A stretch of 64,000 nucleotides of DNA from CAWCBG01 sp963793845 (GCA_963793845.1 CAWCBG010000007.1:1-64000), one strand, 5' to 3'; positions 54,777-63,510 are shown, counted from the stretch's first letter. The notes: a model not told the origin generated them from the letters alone. Numbers and translations: made by a program.

Positions 54777-55136
54777 AAGGCTTCACCACAGAGGGCACGG
54801 AGCGAACGGAGAAAATTGGGTTTGATGTTGCCTGGATTGTTCTGATCCACTTCGACTTTTTACATCGTCATTGCGAGCGAAGCACCCGCGCGCTTCTTTC
54901 GACCCGCACTTTGGCGGGTCGGCGGGTGCGCAGTCGAGCAACCTGCTGTCCGCGAGCAGTGGCTGCGATGTAGGGGGAAACAGGTTCCTCGACTCCGCTG
55001 CGCTTCGCTCGGAATGACGAGCTGAAAACTCCGGGCTTAGGCCCTCCGGTCGGAATGACAAAATCAGTGACTACACCACGCCGACCAGACCAACTGAGCT
55101 ATTTCTCCGTGCTCTCCGTGTCTCCGTGGTGAAGAT
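54777..55136. repeat. Nested repeats between convergent genes
   Basis: Outer pair: TTCACCACAGAGGGCACGGAG (54782) inverted against CTCTCCGTGTCTCCGTGGTGAAG (55112). Inside lies a long-form CGTCATT repeat at 54866-55019: left arm CGTCATTGCGAGCGAAGC, internal GACCCGCACTTTGGCGGGTC, right arm GCTCGGAATGACG. A further short right arm ends GGTCGGAATGACA near 55060. There is no gene. Confidence 0.8.
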
Positions 55137-56648
55137 TTACTCCATCCCATCTTTCGTCGCCGCGTGATGGGGCAGAGACTCAGGCATCTCCGAAACATTC
55201 CACGCCCAGGCCGCGATGAACGCTGCGCCTTCGTTAATCTGGTCGGGGATGACCTTGTCGAAAGTGTCGGTCTGGCTGTGATGCGCTTGGCGATAGTGGT
55301 CGGGTTCCTGCACACAGAAGTAGCCGGGAACGCCTTTGTTCAGGAAGGGCACGTGATCGGACGCCCCGAAGTATCGCGTGCTGAGCGCCTGCAGATCAAA
55401 CACCTCCTGCAACGGCAGATAAATTTCGTCCATCAGCGGCGCCGTCTCCCACAGCCCGTCGAGCGAGATGGTAAACACCTTGCCAGTGCCCGTGTCGTGA
55501 ATCAGGACAGCGTCCATCTTGGGAATTTCCGATTCGTGATTTTTGAGGAATGTGTCGGCGCCGATCCCGCCTTGCTCTTCGCCGGTAAACAGGATGAAGG
55601 TGATGGTGCGCTTCGGCTTCCAGCCCAGGGCATGCAGCGTGCGCGCGGCCTCAAGCGTTGCCATGGCGCCGGTGCCGTTATCCAGGGCGCCCTGTCCCAG
55701 GTCCCATGAATCCAGATGGCCGCCGATGATGACGCGTTCGTCAGGATGTTCGCTGCCTTTGATCTCGGCTACGGTGATGGACACGGGCGCAGGCTTCTCG
55801 CTGAAAGTGTTTTGCAGATTCGCCTTCAGCGTGACCGGCCCGGCCTGCAGCAGTCGCCAGATCAGGTCGTAGTTCTCGTGCGCAAGAAATGCCATGGGGA
55901 CTTCCGTCGACTTGTAGCCGCCAAAGCCTCCACCCATGGTGTACAGGTTATCGGTCTTGCCGCTATCCAGCAGCAACAGGGCGGGCTGCTCCTGGGCGAT
56001 CTGGTGCAGCAACTGGAGACGCTCGTGCCAGCCCATCTCGTTGCCGGTGGGAACACCGCGCGCGGGCGCGATGACTGCATCGTAGGCGTTGTCTGGGTTG
56101 GCTTCTTCTTTCGAGAGATCGGCCGGCTTGCCGAGCAGAACGATCACGCCCTTGAGCTTGCCTTTGTATGCATCCAGGTCCGCTGGCTTATCGAGAATCA
56201 CGGAAGTCACGTTACCGGAGATGTCGCCCGCCGTCGCTTTGCCCCAGCCAAAGGAATGAATTCCGATGCGCCGATCGATCGGACTGGTGATCTCGGCGGT
56301 TTCCATGCCGCGAGTCCAGGAGTGCGCGATCTCGGCGGTCTCGAGATGGGCATCGACGCCGTAGTCTTTGAAGCGCTTGAGTGTCCAATCACTGGCGGCC
56401 TGCATCTGTGTAGAGCCGGTCAGCCTCGGCCCGATGAAGGTGGTCAGGTACTCCAGGTTCTTCATCAGCTCCGAGTGAGCCTTCACTTCGGCGGCGATCT
56501 TCTGGTCCGCCTCCTCCATGGCCTTGCGATAGGCTGTGCGTTCTTCGGGAGTACGTTGCGGCGCGGGTTCCGGCTCCTGCGCCAGGATCGTTCCAGCCAA
56601 TAAGAGAAGCGCCAGCGGCACGAGTAACAAACGGCGAGTGCGAATCAT
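55137..56648 (-). CDS. Secreted M28 zinc peptidase
   Basis: 503 aa from ATG 56648, with a signal peptide ending TILAQEPE. The peptidase domain has the dizinc set: His/Asp in VIIGGHLDSWDLGQGALDNGTG, Glu-Glu in FTGEEQGGIGA, then Asp in the IHDTGTGK region, and the last His in YRQAHHSQTDTFDKV. A PA-like insert lies near 120-300. Probably an extracellular or periplasmic aminopeptidase or carboxypeptidase. Divided from the Gfo/Idh/MocA gene by convergent repeats. Confidence 0.9.
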   Translation of the reverse strand: MIRTRRLLLVPLALLLLAGTILAQEPEPAPQRTPEERTAYRKAMEEADQKIAAEVKAHSELMKNLEYLTTFIGPRLTGSTQMQAASDWTLKRFKDYGVDAHLETAEIAHSWTRGMETAEITSPIDRRIGIHSFGWGKATAGDISGNVTSVILDKPADLDAYKGKLKGVIVLLGKPADLSKEEANPDNAYDAVIAPARGVPTGNEMGWHERLQLLHQIAQEQPALLLLDSGKTDNLYTMGGGFGGYKSTEVPMAFLAHENYDLIWRLLQAGPVTLKANLQNTFSEKPAPVSITVAEIKGSEHPDERVIIGGHLDSWDLGQGALDNGTGAMATLEAARTLHALGWKPKRTITFILFTGEEQGGIGADTFLKNHESEIPKMDAVLIHDTGTGKVFTISLDGLWETAPLMDEIYLPLQEVFDLQALSTRYFGASDHVPFLNKGVPGYFCVQEPDHYRQAHHSQTDTFDKVIPDQINEGAAFIAAWAWNVSEMPESLPHHAATKDGME

Positions 56649-56696
56649 TCCACCATCCTGGGTTGAGCGTGCAAGAGAGTCATCATATATTACGTC

Positions 56697-56740
56697 CGTC
56701 ATTCCGAGCGGAGCGTAAGCGGAGTCGAGGAACCTGCTTT
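56697..56740. repeat. GTCATTCCGA family left arm, upstream of the GIY-YIG gene
   Basis: CGTCATTCCGAGCGGAGCGT...GGAACCTGCTTT, one arm of the family. The matching right arm in inverted orientation lies at 57157-57203, beyond the GIY-YIG gene. Confidence 0.8.
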
Positions 56741-56753
56741 TCGACGGGAGCCG

Positions 56754-57092
56754 CTAAGGTGTTGTGATGTCCCGTCGGATCAGCGGCCCAATCGGTTTTC
56801 CCCATTCCTCCGATAGGTCTTCCCACGTGGGATTGATGCGCTCAATCAGGGTAACCTTCTTCTCGCGACGCCAGCGCTTTAGTTGGGATTCGCGGCTGAT
56901 CGCAAGCACAATCGAAGAAAACTGTTCAAAGTACACAAGTCGATGCACTTTGTACCGCGCCGTAAAGCCGTCGTATTTGCCCACCTTGTGCTGCCGGACG
57001 CGCAGCCCCAAATCACTGGTAACGCCAATGTAAATCACGCGTGATTTGCTCGCCATGATGTAGACATATGCGGTTCGCTGTTCGTAAGACAT
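56754..57092 (-). CDS. GIY-YIG endonuclease-domain protein inside a repeat element
   Basis: 112 aa (ATG 57092; 57098 also possible). GIY-YIG core: YVYIMASKSRVIYIGVTSDL, then the basic RVRQHK and an acidic-residue helix (AISRESQLKRWRREKK). It resembles the UPF0213/YhbQ type. The gene sits between a left arm (56697-56740) and a right arm (57157-57203) of the same palindromic family, so it may be carried by the element or may have inserted in it. Confidence 0.75.
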   Translation of the reverse strand: MSYEQRTAYVYIMASKSRVIYIGVTSDLGLRVRQHKVGKYDGFTARYKVHRLVYFEQFSSIVLAISRESQLKRWRREKKVTLIERINPTWEDLSEEWGKPIGPLIRRDITTP

Positions 57093-57156
57093 TTTCAATT
57101 AGCATGTGATGCCGAGTGCGCTGGGCGCAGTGATGCGAATCACTTCGCAGAGAGAA

Positions 57157-57203
57157 CAGCAGGTTCCTCCACTTCGGGCTTACGCCCTCCGGTCGGAATG
57201 ACG
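57157..57203. repeat. GTCATTCCGA family right arm, downstream flank of the GIY-YIG gene
   Basis: AACAGCAGGTTCCTCC...CCGGTCGGAATGACG, the inverted partner of the arm at 56697-56740. In a simple copy such as 24524-24640 the two arms are only about 35-40 nt apart; here about 415 nt separate them. Confidence 0.75.
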
Positions 57204-57324
57204 AAATGAAATAGGCTTACAGGGCCGCGCCGGAATGATGAATAAGAAGTGGTGGACTCCGCTGGTCGGGGGGCAAATGTTCTCGCAACATGCGTGCTGT
57301 AGCCCTATGAAGAGGGAGCATGTT

Positions 57325-57482
57325 CGTCGCCATTGCGAGCGAAGCGCCCGCATGCCTTTTTCGACCCGCGCTTTGGCGGGTCGGCGGGTGCGCAGTCGAG
57401 TAACCTGCTGTTTCCTGACAGTGTCCGCAATACTGGAGAAAGCAGGTTCCTCGACTCCGCTGCGCTGCGCTCGGAATGACGA
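57325..57482. repeat. Long-form GTCATT repeat copy
   Basis: Left arm CGTCGCCATTGCGAGCGAAG, internal GACCCGCGCTTTGGCGGGTC, right arm AGCAGGTTCCTCGACTCCGC...CTCGGAATGACG. It has the same plan as the copies in 52433-52585 and 54866-55019. Confidence 0.85.
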
Positions 57483-57508
57483 ACGTTGTAGTGGCTGCGC
57501 TCCGCTCG

Positions 57509-57732
57509 GAATGACGGACAACAAGTTGGCTGACGCCATGGGGGTCGGAAGCTGGTGTTTGCCAGTGGTGGCTGCGATCCTGTGGAAAACAGGTTCCTCG
57601 ACTCCGCTGCGCTCCGCTCGGAATGACGGACGACAAGTTGGCTGACGCCATGGGGGTCGGAAGCTGGTGTTTGCCAGCGGTGGCTGCGATCCTGTGGAAA
57701 ACAGGTTCCTCGACTCCGCTGCGCTCCGCTCG
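57509..57732. repeat. Two tandem copies of a 112-bp unit
   Basis: The unit includes CAAGTTGGCTGACGCCATGG, GGGGTCGGAAGCTGGTGTTTG, a stretch CAGTGGTGGCTGCGATCC and a right-arm fragment (AACAGGTTCCTCGACTCC...GCTCGGAATGACG). The first copy runs from about 57509 and the second from about 57621; only about two mismatches were noticed (ACA/ACG, GTGG/GCGG). The remaining 57205-57324 and 57733-57860 hold no gene. Confidence 0.9.
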
Positions 57733-57860
57733 AAATGACGAATCAAAAGTTGCTCACCCCGACCGAGCTTTTGTCCAAAAGCGGATAGCTTGGACCATGT
57801 GATCTCTCCGCCGTGTAAGACGCCCTCCCCCTGCTACTCCTGTATGCTTAAAGATTCTGC

Positions 57861-59552
57861 ATGCGAACCAGCCGGTCACTGCGCTTTATTCTTTTCCGTC
57901 GTCTTGCGTCGGTAGTCGCTCTCCTTCTCTGTGCGTTTGTTTTTCTGGACGAAGGCTGGGGCCAGGCCACGCAGACGCAGCCTGCTGCTCCGGCAACATC
58001 GCAGGCGCCGCCTCCGGCGCAGCAACCCCAGCCGCCGGTCCCTGTCAATCCCAAGCCGTGCGAGATAACGGTCACGCCCGCCGGCCCTACGACCAATACC
58101 TGCGCGGCTGGTCAGCAATCCAGCGGAACCTCGTCCAGCACGACGCAAGTTCCGGGCACCGGGGCGACGGTACAGAATCAGCAGGGGAATCCCGAGACTA
58201 CGCAGCCGTTCACCCGGGTTAGCAAGGCCGAGGCGAAGGAGCTTTTCCGCTCGGTCGACGAGATTCTGAAGTTTGCCAGCCAGGACACCGGACTGCCCAT
58301 CCGGCACAAGGTCAAGCGCAAGCTCATCGCCCGCGAGCAGATGGAGAAGTACATTCACAAGGGCATGCGCGATGACAAGGACTCGCAGCACCTGGTGCAG
58401 GAAGAGCTGGTGCTGCAGAAGTTCGGGTTTATTCCGCCGGGCTACAACCTTCGCGTCGAGTTCCTGCGTCTGCTGGGCGAGCAGGTAGCCGCTTATTACG
58501 AGCCGAAGACCAAGACGGTCAATCTTCTGGACTGGGTGCCTCCCGACATTCAGAAGCCGGTGCTGGCGCATGAGCTCACCCACGCCTTGCAGGATCAAAT
58601 GGTCAATTTACAGACCTGGCCCGATGCCGGTCAGAAGGACGATAAGCCGCTGCCTGATCAGCAGGAGTTAGTGGTGGAGGAAGAGCAGGCGGCGCGCCAG
58701 TGTGTCACTGAAGGTCAGGCGATGATCACGCTCTATGATTACTCGCTGGCGCCACTGGGCAAGAACGTTATTACCGATCCCGAGATGGTCAATGCCATGC
58801 GCGCCGGAGTGGGCGACAACAGCAGCGGCGACTCACCGGTCTTCGCAGCTGCGCCCATGTTCCTGAAAGAGTCGCTGATGATGCCCTATACCTTCGGCAC
58901 CGATTTCGTGCGGGCCGTGCTGGTGAAGGCAGGCAAGGAAGCTGCGTTTGCCGGAATGCTGCAGGACCCTCCGGTGGATATGCGGCAGGTGATGCAGCCC
59001 GAGACCTATCTCGCGCACCAGGTGGTCCCACCGCTGAAGGTTCCCGATCTCGATGCCCTCGCCGGTCCGGCCTACGAGCGCTATGACTTCGGCGCCATGG
59101 GCGAATTTGATATTTTCCTGCTGGCCGAGCAGTACGGCGGCGACGACGCTCCCAAAAAATACTATCCACACTGGCGTGGTGGCTATTACTACGCTGCCCA
59201 TAACAAGACGGTTCCCAAGGACGAAGTTAGCCTGCTGTATTTCTCGAGTTGGGATTCTCCGGAAGCGGCGATGGCCTTCGCCAAGCTCTATGGCGACTAC
59301 CTGCCCAAGCGTTACAAGAAGGCGGTGCTGTCTGCTTCGTCCTGCCACTCTATTACGGGTGAAGAGAGCGCTGATTGTCCGGTGAAAGTGTGGGACACGA
59401 ATCAGGGCAAAGTGCGGATCGAAGCGCAGGGCAGCGATCTGCTGATTACCGAAGACTTCGATCAGGCCACGGTAGAGAAGGCGCGCGATGTGCTTTTTAA
59501 GAGTACGACCCAGCCGTCGCCGGGATCGAAGGTTCCTTCCAGCCAAGACTGA
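57861..59552 (+). CDS. Secreted zincin-like putative metalloprotease
   Basis: 563 aa with a signal peptide (LASVVALLLCAFVFLDEGWG). After a Pro/Gln-rich linker (35-110) the putative catalytic segment is IQKPVLAHELTHALQDQ, an HExxH zinc signature, followed by a Glu-rich stretch (QELVVEEEQAARQCVTEGQA) that can provide the third ligand. The fold is not obviously a known M-family; it resembles the DUF-type zincins of acidobacterial genomes. Two Cys pairs in the C-terminus suggest disulfides. No partner gene next to it. Confidence 0.7.
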   Translation: MRTSRSLRFILFRRLASVVALLLCAFVFLDEGWGQATQTQPAAPATSQAPPPAQQPQPPVPVNPKPCEITVTPAGPTTNTCAAGQQSSGTSSSTTQVPGTGATVQNQQGNPETTQPFTRVSKAEAKELFRSVDEILKFASQDTGLPIRHKVKRKLIAREQMEKYIHKGMRDDKDSQHLVQEELVLQKFGFIPPGYNLRVEFLRLLGEQVAAYYEPKTKTVNLLDWVPPDIQKPVLAHELTHALQDQMVNLQTWPDAGQKDDKPLPDQQELVVEEEQAARQCVTEGQAMITLYDYSLAPLGKNVITDPEMVNAMRAGVGDNSSGDSPVFAAAPMFLKESLMMPYTFGTDFVRAVLVKAGKEAAFAGMLQDPPVDMRQVMQPETYLAHQVVPPLKVPDLDALAGPAYERYDFGAMGEFDIFLLAEQYGGDDAPKKYYPHWRGGYYYAAHNKTVPKDEVSLLYFSSWDSPEAAMAFAKLYGDYLPKRYKKAVLSASSCHSITGEESADCPVKVWDTNQGKVRIEAQGSDLLITEDFDQATVEKARDVLFKSTTQPSPGSKVPSSQD

Positions 59553-59628
59553 TCGGCTTGAATTGATCCCAGATGCTCAGAGTTTTAACCAGGGCTTGAG
59601 AGTAGAATCCTGGTCAGGGGTAAATACT

Positions 59629-59787
59629 GTGGCAGATCCCAAGTACGTAAACCCGTTCACAGACGTGCACAACAAAGTCAAGGCTTTCAAAGACCGCGCT
59701 CTCGAAGCGAACAAGAACGATGATGAGCTTCGCCGAAGCAGATCCGTTCAGGAAGCCAAGGAAATCCTGGACAAAGAGGCGAAGTAG
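59629..59787 (+). CDS. Small Lys/Asp-rich protein
   Basis: 52 aa from GTG 59629 preceded by GGGG. Charged, mainly helical (VHNKVKAFKDRALEANKNDDELRRSRSVQEAKEILDKEAK). No family recognised. It lies about 75 nt after the zincin gene on the same strand. Confidence 0.4.
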   Translation: MADPKYVNPFTDVHNKVKAFKDRALEANKNDDELRRSRSVQEAKEILDKEAK

Positions 59788-59835
59788 CCCGCATCACCGC
59801 AACCGACGCCAACTTTGTCGGTTGTGCGGTCCATC

Positions 59836-60082
59836 TCATCTGGCTGAACGTCGCACCCTAATAACTCCAATCGCACAGGCTGCAGTCATCAGCAAGACCC
59901 ACGACGGTGGTTCGGGGGTTACTGGAGCCGATAGAGGCGCCGGTGTCGGTACTGGTCCTGATAGAGGGGCCGGTGACGGTGACGGTCGACCGCCTCCTCC
60001 TCCACCAGTGCAACAGAACACTGGCCCCGGTACAAACGGCGGCCACCACAGCGAGCCAGAAGCATCCTCGCGCCAAGCTCAC
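59836..60082 (-). pseudogene. PEP-CTERM-like small protein split by a frame change
   Basis: The frame starting at GTG 60082 encodes a signal-like N-terminus (SLARGCFWLAVVAAVCTGASVLLHW). An overlapping frame that ends at 59836 encodes a Pro-rich segment and then TPEPPSWVLLMTAACAIGVIRVRRSAR: the PEP motif, a hydrophobic span and a basic tail, as in PEP-CTERM sorting signals. A single shift near the GGAGGAGGAGG run (about 60005) would join them into one ~80-aa exported protein. Reading it as two unrelated ORFs is the alternative. An exosortase gene elsewhere in the genome would be expected. Confidence 0.4.
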
Positions 60083-60216
60083 AGGGTATGGTGTCCCAGA
60101 TCACAACCCCCGGTGACAAAAGTATTACAAACGCTTTGCTTTGAACTTGTTAGTCTGAGAGTGGGCTTGCAGGACATCACTTCCGCGGGCTGCGAACCGA
60201 AAACCTCAGGAGCGAA
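60083..60216. other. Upstream region of the desaturase gene
   Basis: 134 nt. A/T-richer sequence near 60120-60150 is a candidate promoter for the desaturase. No repeat or RNA. Confidence 0.3.
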
Positions 60217-61110
60217 ATGGCGCAAGACAAGACACAAAAAGGCAAATTAAACGTGGTGACCACATTATTCATGGTCGCCTTTCATATCGGCGCGATCGCT
60301 GCACTCTTCATGTTCAGCTGGAGCGCGCTGTTCGTCGGCATCTTCGTATATTGGGTCGCGGGCTCGCTTGGCATTGGCATGGGCTATCATCGCCTGCTCA
60401 CTCATCGCGGTTACAAGTGCCCGAAATGGCTGGAGTACTTCCTGACGGTTTGTGCCACGCTCTCGCTCGAAGGTGGTCCGATTTTCTGGGTAGCCACGCA
60501 TCGTGTGCATCATCAGCTGACCGACAAGCCGGGCGATCCGCACTCGCCGCGTGACGGCGGATTCTGGGCCCACATGGGCTGGATCCTTACCGGACAGACC
60601 TTCCACAACAACAGCACTGACCTGCAGGCCTACGTGCCCGATCTTCGCAAAGATAAGTTCCATCTCTGGATCAGCAAGTGGCATTGGGTACCGATGGTAG
60701 TGCTCGGCGTGACCCTGCTGGCCATTGGCGGATGGAAGTGGGTTTTCTGGGCGGTCTTCCTGCGCACGGTAATTCTTCTGCACTCGACCTGGTTCGTGAA
60801 CTCGGCGACCCACATGTGGGGATCGAAGCGCTTCGCCACTGATGACGACTCGCGCAACCTGTGGTGGGTGGCCTACCTGAGCTTCGGCGAAGGCTGGCAC
60901 AACAATCACCATGCGCATCCGCAGTCGGCGCGCCACGGTCTGGCCTGGTACGAGCTGGATGTGAACTATTACGGCATCAAGACCCTGGAATTCTTCGGCC
61001 TGATCCGCGATGTGAAGCTGCCCAAGCTGGGCTCTTCGCGCATCAAGCCGGTGCTCGAGCCTGAACTGAAGCCGGAACCTGCCGGCGCGGTTGCCTACAG
61101 CGGCGACTGA
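60217..61110 (+). CDS. Acyl-CoA / fatty-acid desaturase, membrane-bound di-iron type
   Basis: 297 aa, four hydrophobic segments. All three histidine boxes are present: HRLLTHRG (HxxxxH), ATHRVHHQ (HxxHH) and GEGWHNNHHAH (HxxHH). It inserts a double bond, usually delta-9, into fatty acyl chains in the membrane. The start has weak Shine-Dalgarno support (AGGAGCGAA). Followed by a rho-independent terminator. Confidence 0.95.
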   Translation: MAQDKTQKGKLNVVTTLFMVAFHIGAIAALFMFSWSALFVGIFVYWVAGSLGIGMGYHRLLTHRGYKCPKWLEYFLTVCATLSLEGGPIFWVATHRVHHQLTDKPGDPHSPRDGGFWAHMGWILTGQTFHNNSTDLQAYVPDLRKDKFHLWISKWHWVPMVVLGVTLLAIGGWKWVFWAVFLRTVILLHSTWFVNSATHMWGSKRFATDDDSRNLWWVAYLSFGEGWHNNHHAHPQSARHGLAWYELDVNYYGIKTLEFFGLIRDVKLPKLGSSRIKPVLEPELKPEPAGAVAYSGD

Positions 61111-61138
61111 GAATAATTCCCACTTTGACGGAAAGAGA

Positions 61139-61160
61139 CGGCGCAATCAGCGCCGTTTTT
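61139..61160 (+). terminator. Rho-independent terminator after the desaturase
   Basis: CGGCGC (61139-61144), loop AATCA, GCGCCG (61150-61155), then TTTTT. A 6-bp GC stem followed directly by a U-run, 28 nt after the stop codon. Confidence 0.85.
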
Positions 61161-61293
61161 CTTTTGGACGTATAGCCCATCCTTGGGTGGCGCGCAGCGT
61201 CCTGGTCTCTCGCGCCCAGGTGCTATCCTTCCCCATACCGCGTCATAATGACTTTAGCTGACGGCCGATAGCTGACAGCCGACGGCTTTCCCC

Positions 61294-62202
61294 ATGCGCA
61301 TCACCAGCCGCAAACGAACGATTGCCTTTGCCATCACGCTAGGGGTGTGTCTTGCGGTGGCGGCGGCGGTGCTCAACGTCAGTTGGATCATTCTCAACTG
61401 GCGCGAGGTGGTGCCGCTCATCCTGGGCGTGATCTTCTTCGGCTTCATCATCGCCGGCGTCATCCTCAACACCATCTTCCTGGTACGCGAGGTGCGACGC
61501 AACGAGCAGCAGGACAGCTTCCTCAATGCGATGACACACGAGCTCAAGACGCCCATCACCTCCATCCGCCTCTACCTGGAGACGCTGGAGAAACGCAACC
61601 TGGATGACCAGCAGCGCCGCGAGTTCTACCAGGTGATGCTGGAGGATACCCAGCGGCTGATGGGCACGGTGGAGCAGGTTCTGCGTGCCGCCCGCGCTGC
61701 GCAGAAGAACGCGCCGCTATCGCGCATGCCGGTTGAAGTCGGTCCGCTGGTGCAGGACACACTGGACCTGGCGCGCTCCCGCCATCACCTTCCGCCCGAG
61801 GCTATGGACTGGGAGAAGGAAGGGCAGCCTTCCGAGAAGCTCGCCGTGCTGGGCGATCGCGAAGAGCTGTCCACGGCAATCTCCAACGTGCTGGATAACG
61901 CGGTCAAGTACTCGCAGGGGAATCCGCAGATTCGGATCGAAGTGGTGACCCCCGATTGGCAACAGGTGCAGATTCGCGTGAAAGATAAAGGCGTCGGCAT
62001 TCCCCGCGGCGAATTGAAACGCATCTTCAAGCGCTTCTACCGGGTGCTGAGCCCGTCGACCACGCCAGTGAAGGGAAGTGGACTCGGCCTGTTCATCGTG
62101 CGCTCTATCGCGCGCCGCCACGGAGGCGATGCCTACGCCGAGAGCGATGGCGCGGGCCGCGGCACACGGGTTACGATTCAATTGCCAAGGAACGGCGGCT
62201 GA
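61294..62202 (+). CDS. Sensor histidine kinase
   Basis: 302 aa. Two membrane segments near 11-30 and 41-63 with almost no periplasmic domain between. HisKA: FLNAMTHELKTPITSIRLYL, with the phosphoacceptor His82. HATPase: N box NVLDNAVKYS, G1 DKGVGIPRGEL, G2 GSGLGLFIVRSIARRHGG. The signal is probably sensed within the membrane, or the kinase is controlled by another protein. It precedes its response regulator by 180 nt that include a repeat. Confidence 0.9.
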   Translation: MRITSRKRTIAFAITLGVCLAVAAAVLNVSWIILNWREVVPLILGVIFFGFIIAGVILNTIFLVREVRRNEQQDSFLNAMTHELKTPITSIRLYLETLEKRNLDDQQRREFYQVMLEDTQRLMGTVEQVLRAARAAQKNAPLSRMPVEVGPLVQDTLDLARSRHHLPPEAMDWEKEGQPSEKLAVLGDREELSTAISNVLDNAVKYSQGNPQIRIEVVTPDWQQVQIRVKDKGVGIPRGELKRIFKRFYRVLSPSTTPVKGSGLGLFIVRSIARRHGGDAYAESDGAGRGTRVTIQLPRNGG

Positions 62203-62236
62203 GCGTGGCAGAAGGAGTTAACCAGCGGCTTGGAAA

Positions 62237-62322
62237 GGGCATGCCTTCAGGCGTGCCGTAACGGCTCTTGCTGAGATTGTTATCCCGAGTCGGCTTTAGC
62301 CGCGAGGGATCTGCGGTTTCCT
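62237..62322. repeat. Partial copy of the MITE-like family
   Basis: Contains ATGCCTTCAGGCGTGCCG, then GTTATCCCGAGTCGGCTTTAGCCG and CGAGGGATCTGCGGTTT. Same order as in 63511-63650, without the terminal inverted repeats. It lies within the two-component operon. Confidence 0.7.
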
Positions 62323-62383
62323 TTCTTCACGCACATTTTCAGCGTCGCAATCGAGCGTTGCCGCTCTAACTTGGGAAAACAGT

Positions 62384-63139
62384 ATGGGCGAGATTCTGCT
62401 GGTTGAAGACGAAGAGCATCTGGCGAAAGGTTTGAAGTTCAACCTGGAGGCCGAAGGTTATCGCACCGAGGTGTTGGGCGATGGCGAGTCGGCCCTTGAC
62501 CTGTTGCTGGAGCAGAAAGCTGCCTTCGATCTTCTAGTGCTGGACGTAATGCTTCCCGGCAAGGATGGCTTCACCGTCGCCGCGGAACTGCGCAAAGCCA
62601 ACCACTACATCCCGGTGCTGATGCTGACGGCGCGCGGTCGGCCCGAGGATGTGCTGAAGGGCTTCGCCTCGGGCGCGGACGATTACCTTCCCAAGCCGTT
62701 CGATCTTGCCATTCTTCTGGCGCGAATTCGCAGCCTGCTGCGGCGCCGCGACTGGGCGCGCACCGAGCCCGTCGGGGAACAACCGCTTGTTCCGCCGGCC
62801 ACTCACGCACCTCCTGAGTTCGACGTTTACTCGTTCGAGGGCAAGCAGGTGGACTTCGGCACGCTGGAATTGCGGGCCAATGGCAAGATTTTCCGCCTCA
62901 CCCTGATGGAGGCGGAGCTGCTGCGGCACCTCATTCGCAATGCGGGGAAGAACGTGTCACGCAAACAGATCCTGGAAGAGGTCTGGGGTCTGCATGAGGA
63001 CACCGATACGCGCGCCATCGACAACTTCATCGTGCGCCTGCGCCGGTACATCGAGAAAGATCCGTCAAAGCCGCGACATCTGATCACGGTTCGAGGCGTG
63101 GGCTATCGCTTTCTGCCGGAGAGCGACGCCGCGAGTTAG
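62384..63139 (+). CDS. OmpR/PhoB-family response regulator
   Basis: 251 aa. Receiver: ILLVEDEEHLAKGL (acidic pair), Asp54 in LVLDVMLPGKDG, Lys in DDYLPKPFDLA. A linker of about 25 residues is Pro-rich. The C-terminal winged helix has RKQILEEVWGLHEDTDTRAIDNFIVRLRRYI and VGYRFLPESD. It pairs with the upstream kinase; target genes are unknown. Preceded by an A/G-rich leader. Confidence 0.95.
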   Translation: MGEILLVEDEEHLAKGLKFNLEAEGYRTEVLGDGESALDLLLEQKAAFDLLVLDVMLPGKDGFTVAAELRKANHYIPVLMLTARGRPEDVLKGFASGADDYLPKPFDLAILLARIRSLLRRRDWARTEPVGEQPLVPPATHAPPEFDVYSFEGKQVDFGTLELRANGKIFRLTLMEAELLRHLIRNAGKNVSRKQILEEVWGLHEDTDTRAIDNFIVRLRRYIEKDPSKPRHLITVRGVGYRFLPESDAAS

Positions 63140-63510
63140 CCTGTCTCGATGACCGCGACCGGAGGATTCTCTTCTTGCACTTAAGTAACCACCAAGTCTC
63201 TTACTTTCGTACCCTTTCGATGTGACGCAGATCACTGCGGAGTCTTTCGCAATGATTGACGATGACAGCGTTCGCTATCTACGTTCACGGCTACATACTA
63301 GTCACCTGGCCGGCCAGACACTCGCGTACGCGACTAATTGTCTGGAGTACAAAGTGCGTCGATCTTTGATGCCATGGCGAGCTGAAGCGCGCTTCTCCCT
63401 TTTTTCTCAGTTGGGATAGAAGTTAACGCCGAAAGGAAGTCCAACCGAAACACAGATCGAGAATTGCCGCAAGGCGATTCCGGTGGAGGCACTGAAAGGG
63501 TACGCCTTCA
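63140..63510. other. Region without a recognised gene
   Basis: About 370 nt downstream of the response-regulator gene. The ORF starting at 63222 has no ribosome site or family and looks spurious. Confidence 0.4.

Noticed and set aside
55071..55102. Segment whose reverse strand reads TAGCTCAGTTGGTC, like a tRNA D-arm
   Set aside because: No acceptor stem, anticodon arm or T-arm can be built around it, so it is at most a tiny tRNA fragment within repeat sequence.
55716..56603. 295-aa plus-strand ORF
   Set aside because: Antisense to the M28 peptidase, low-complexity composition, no domain.
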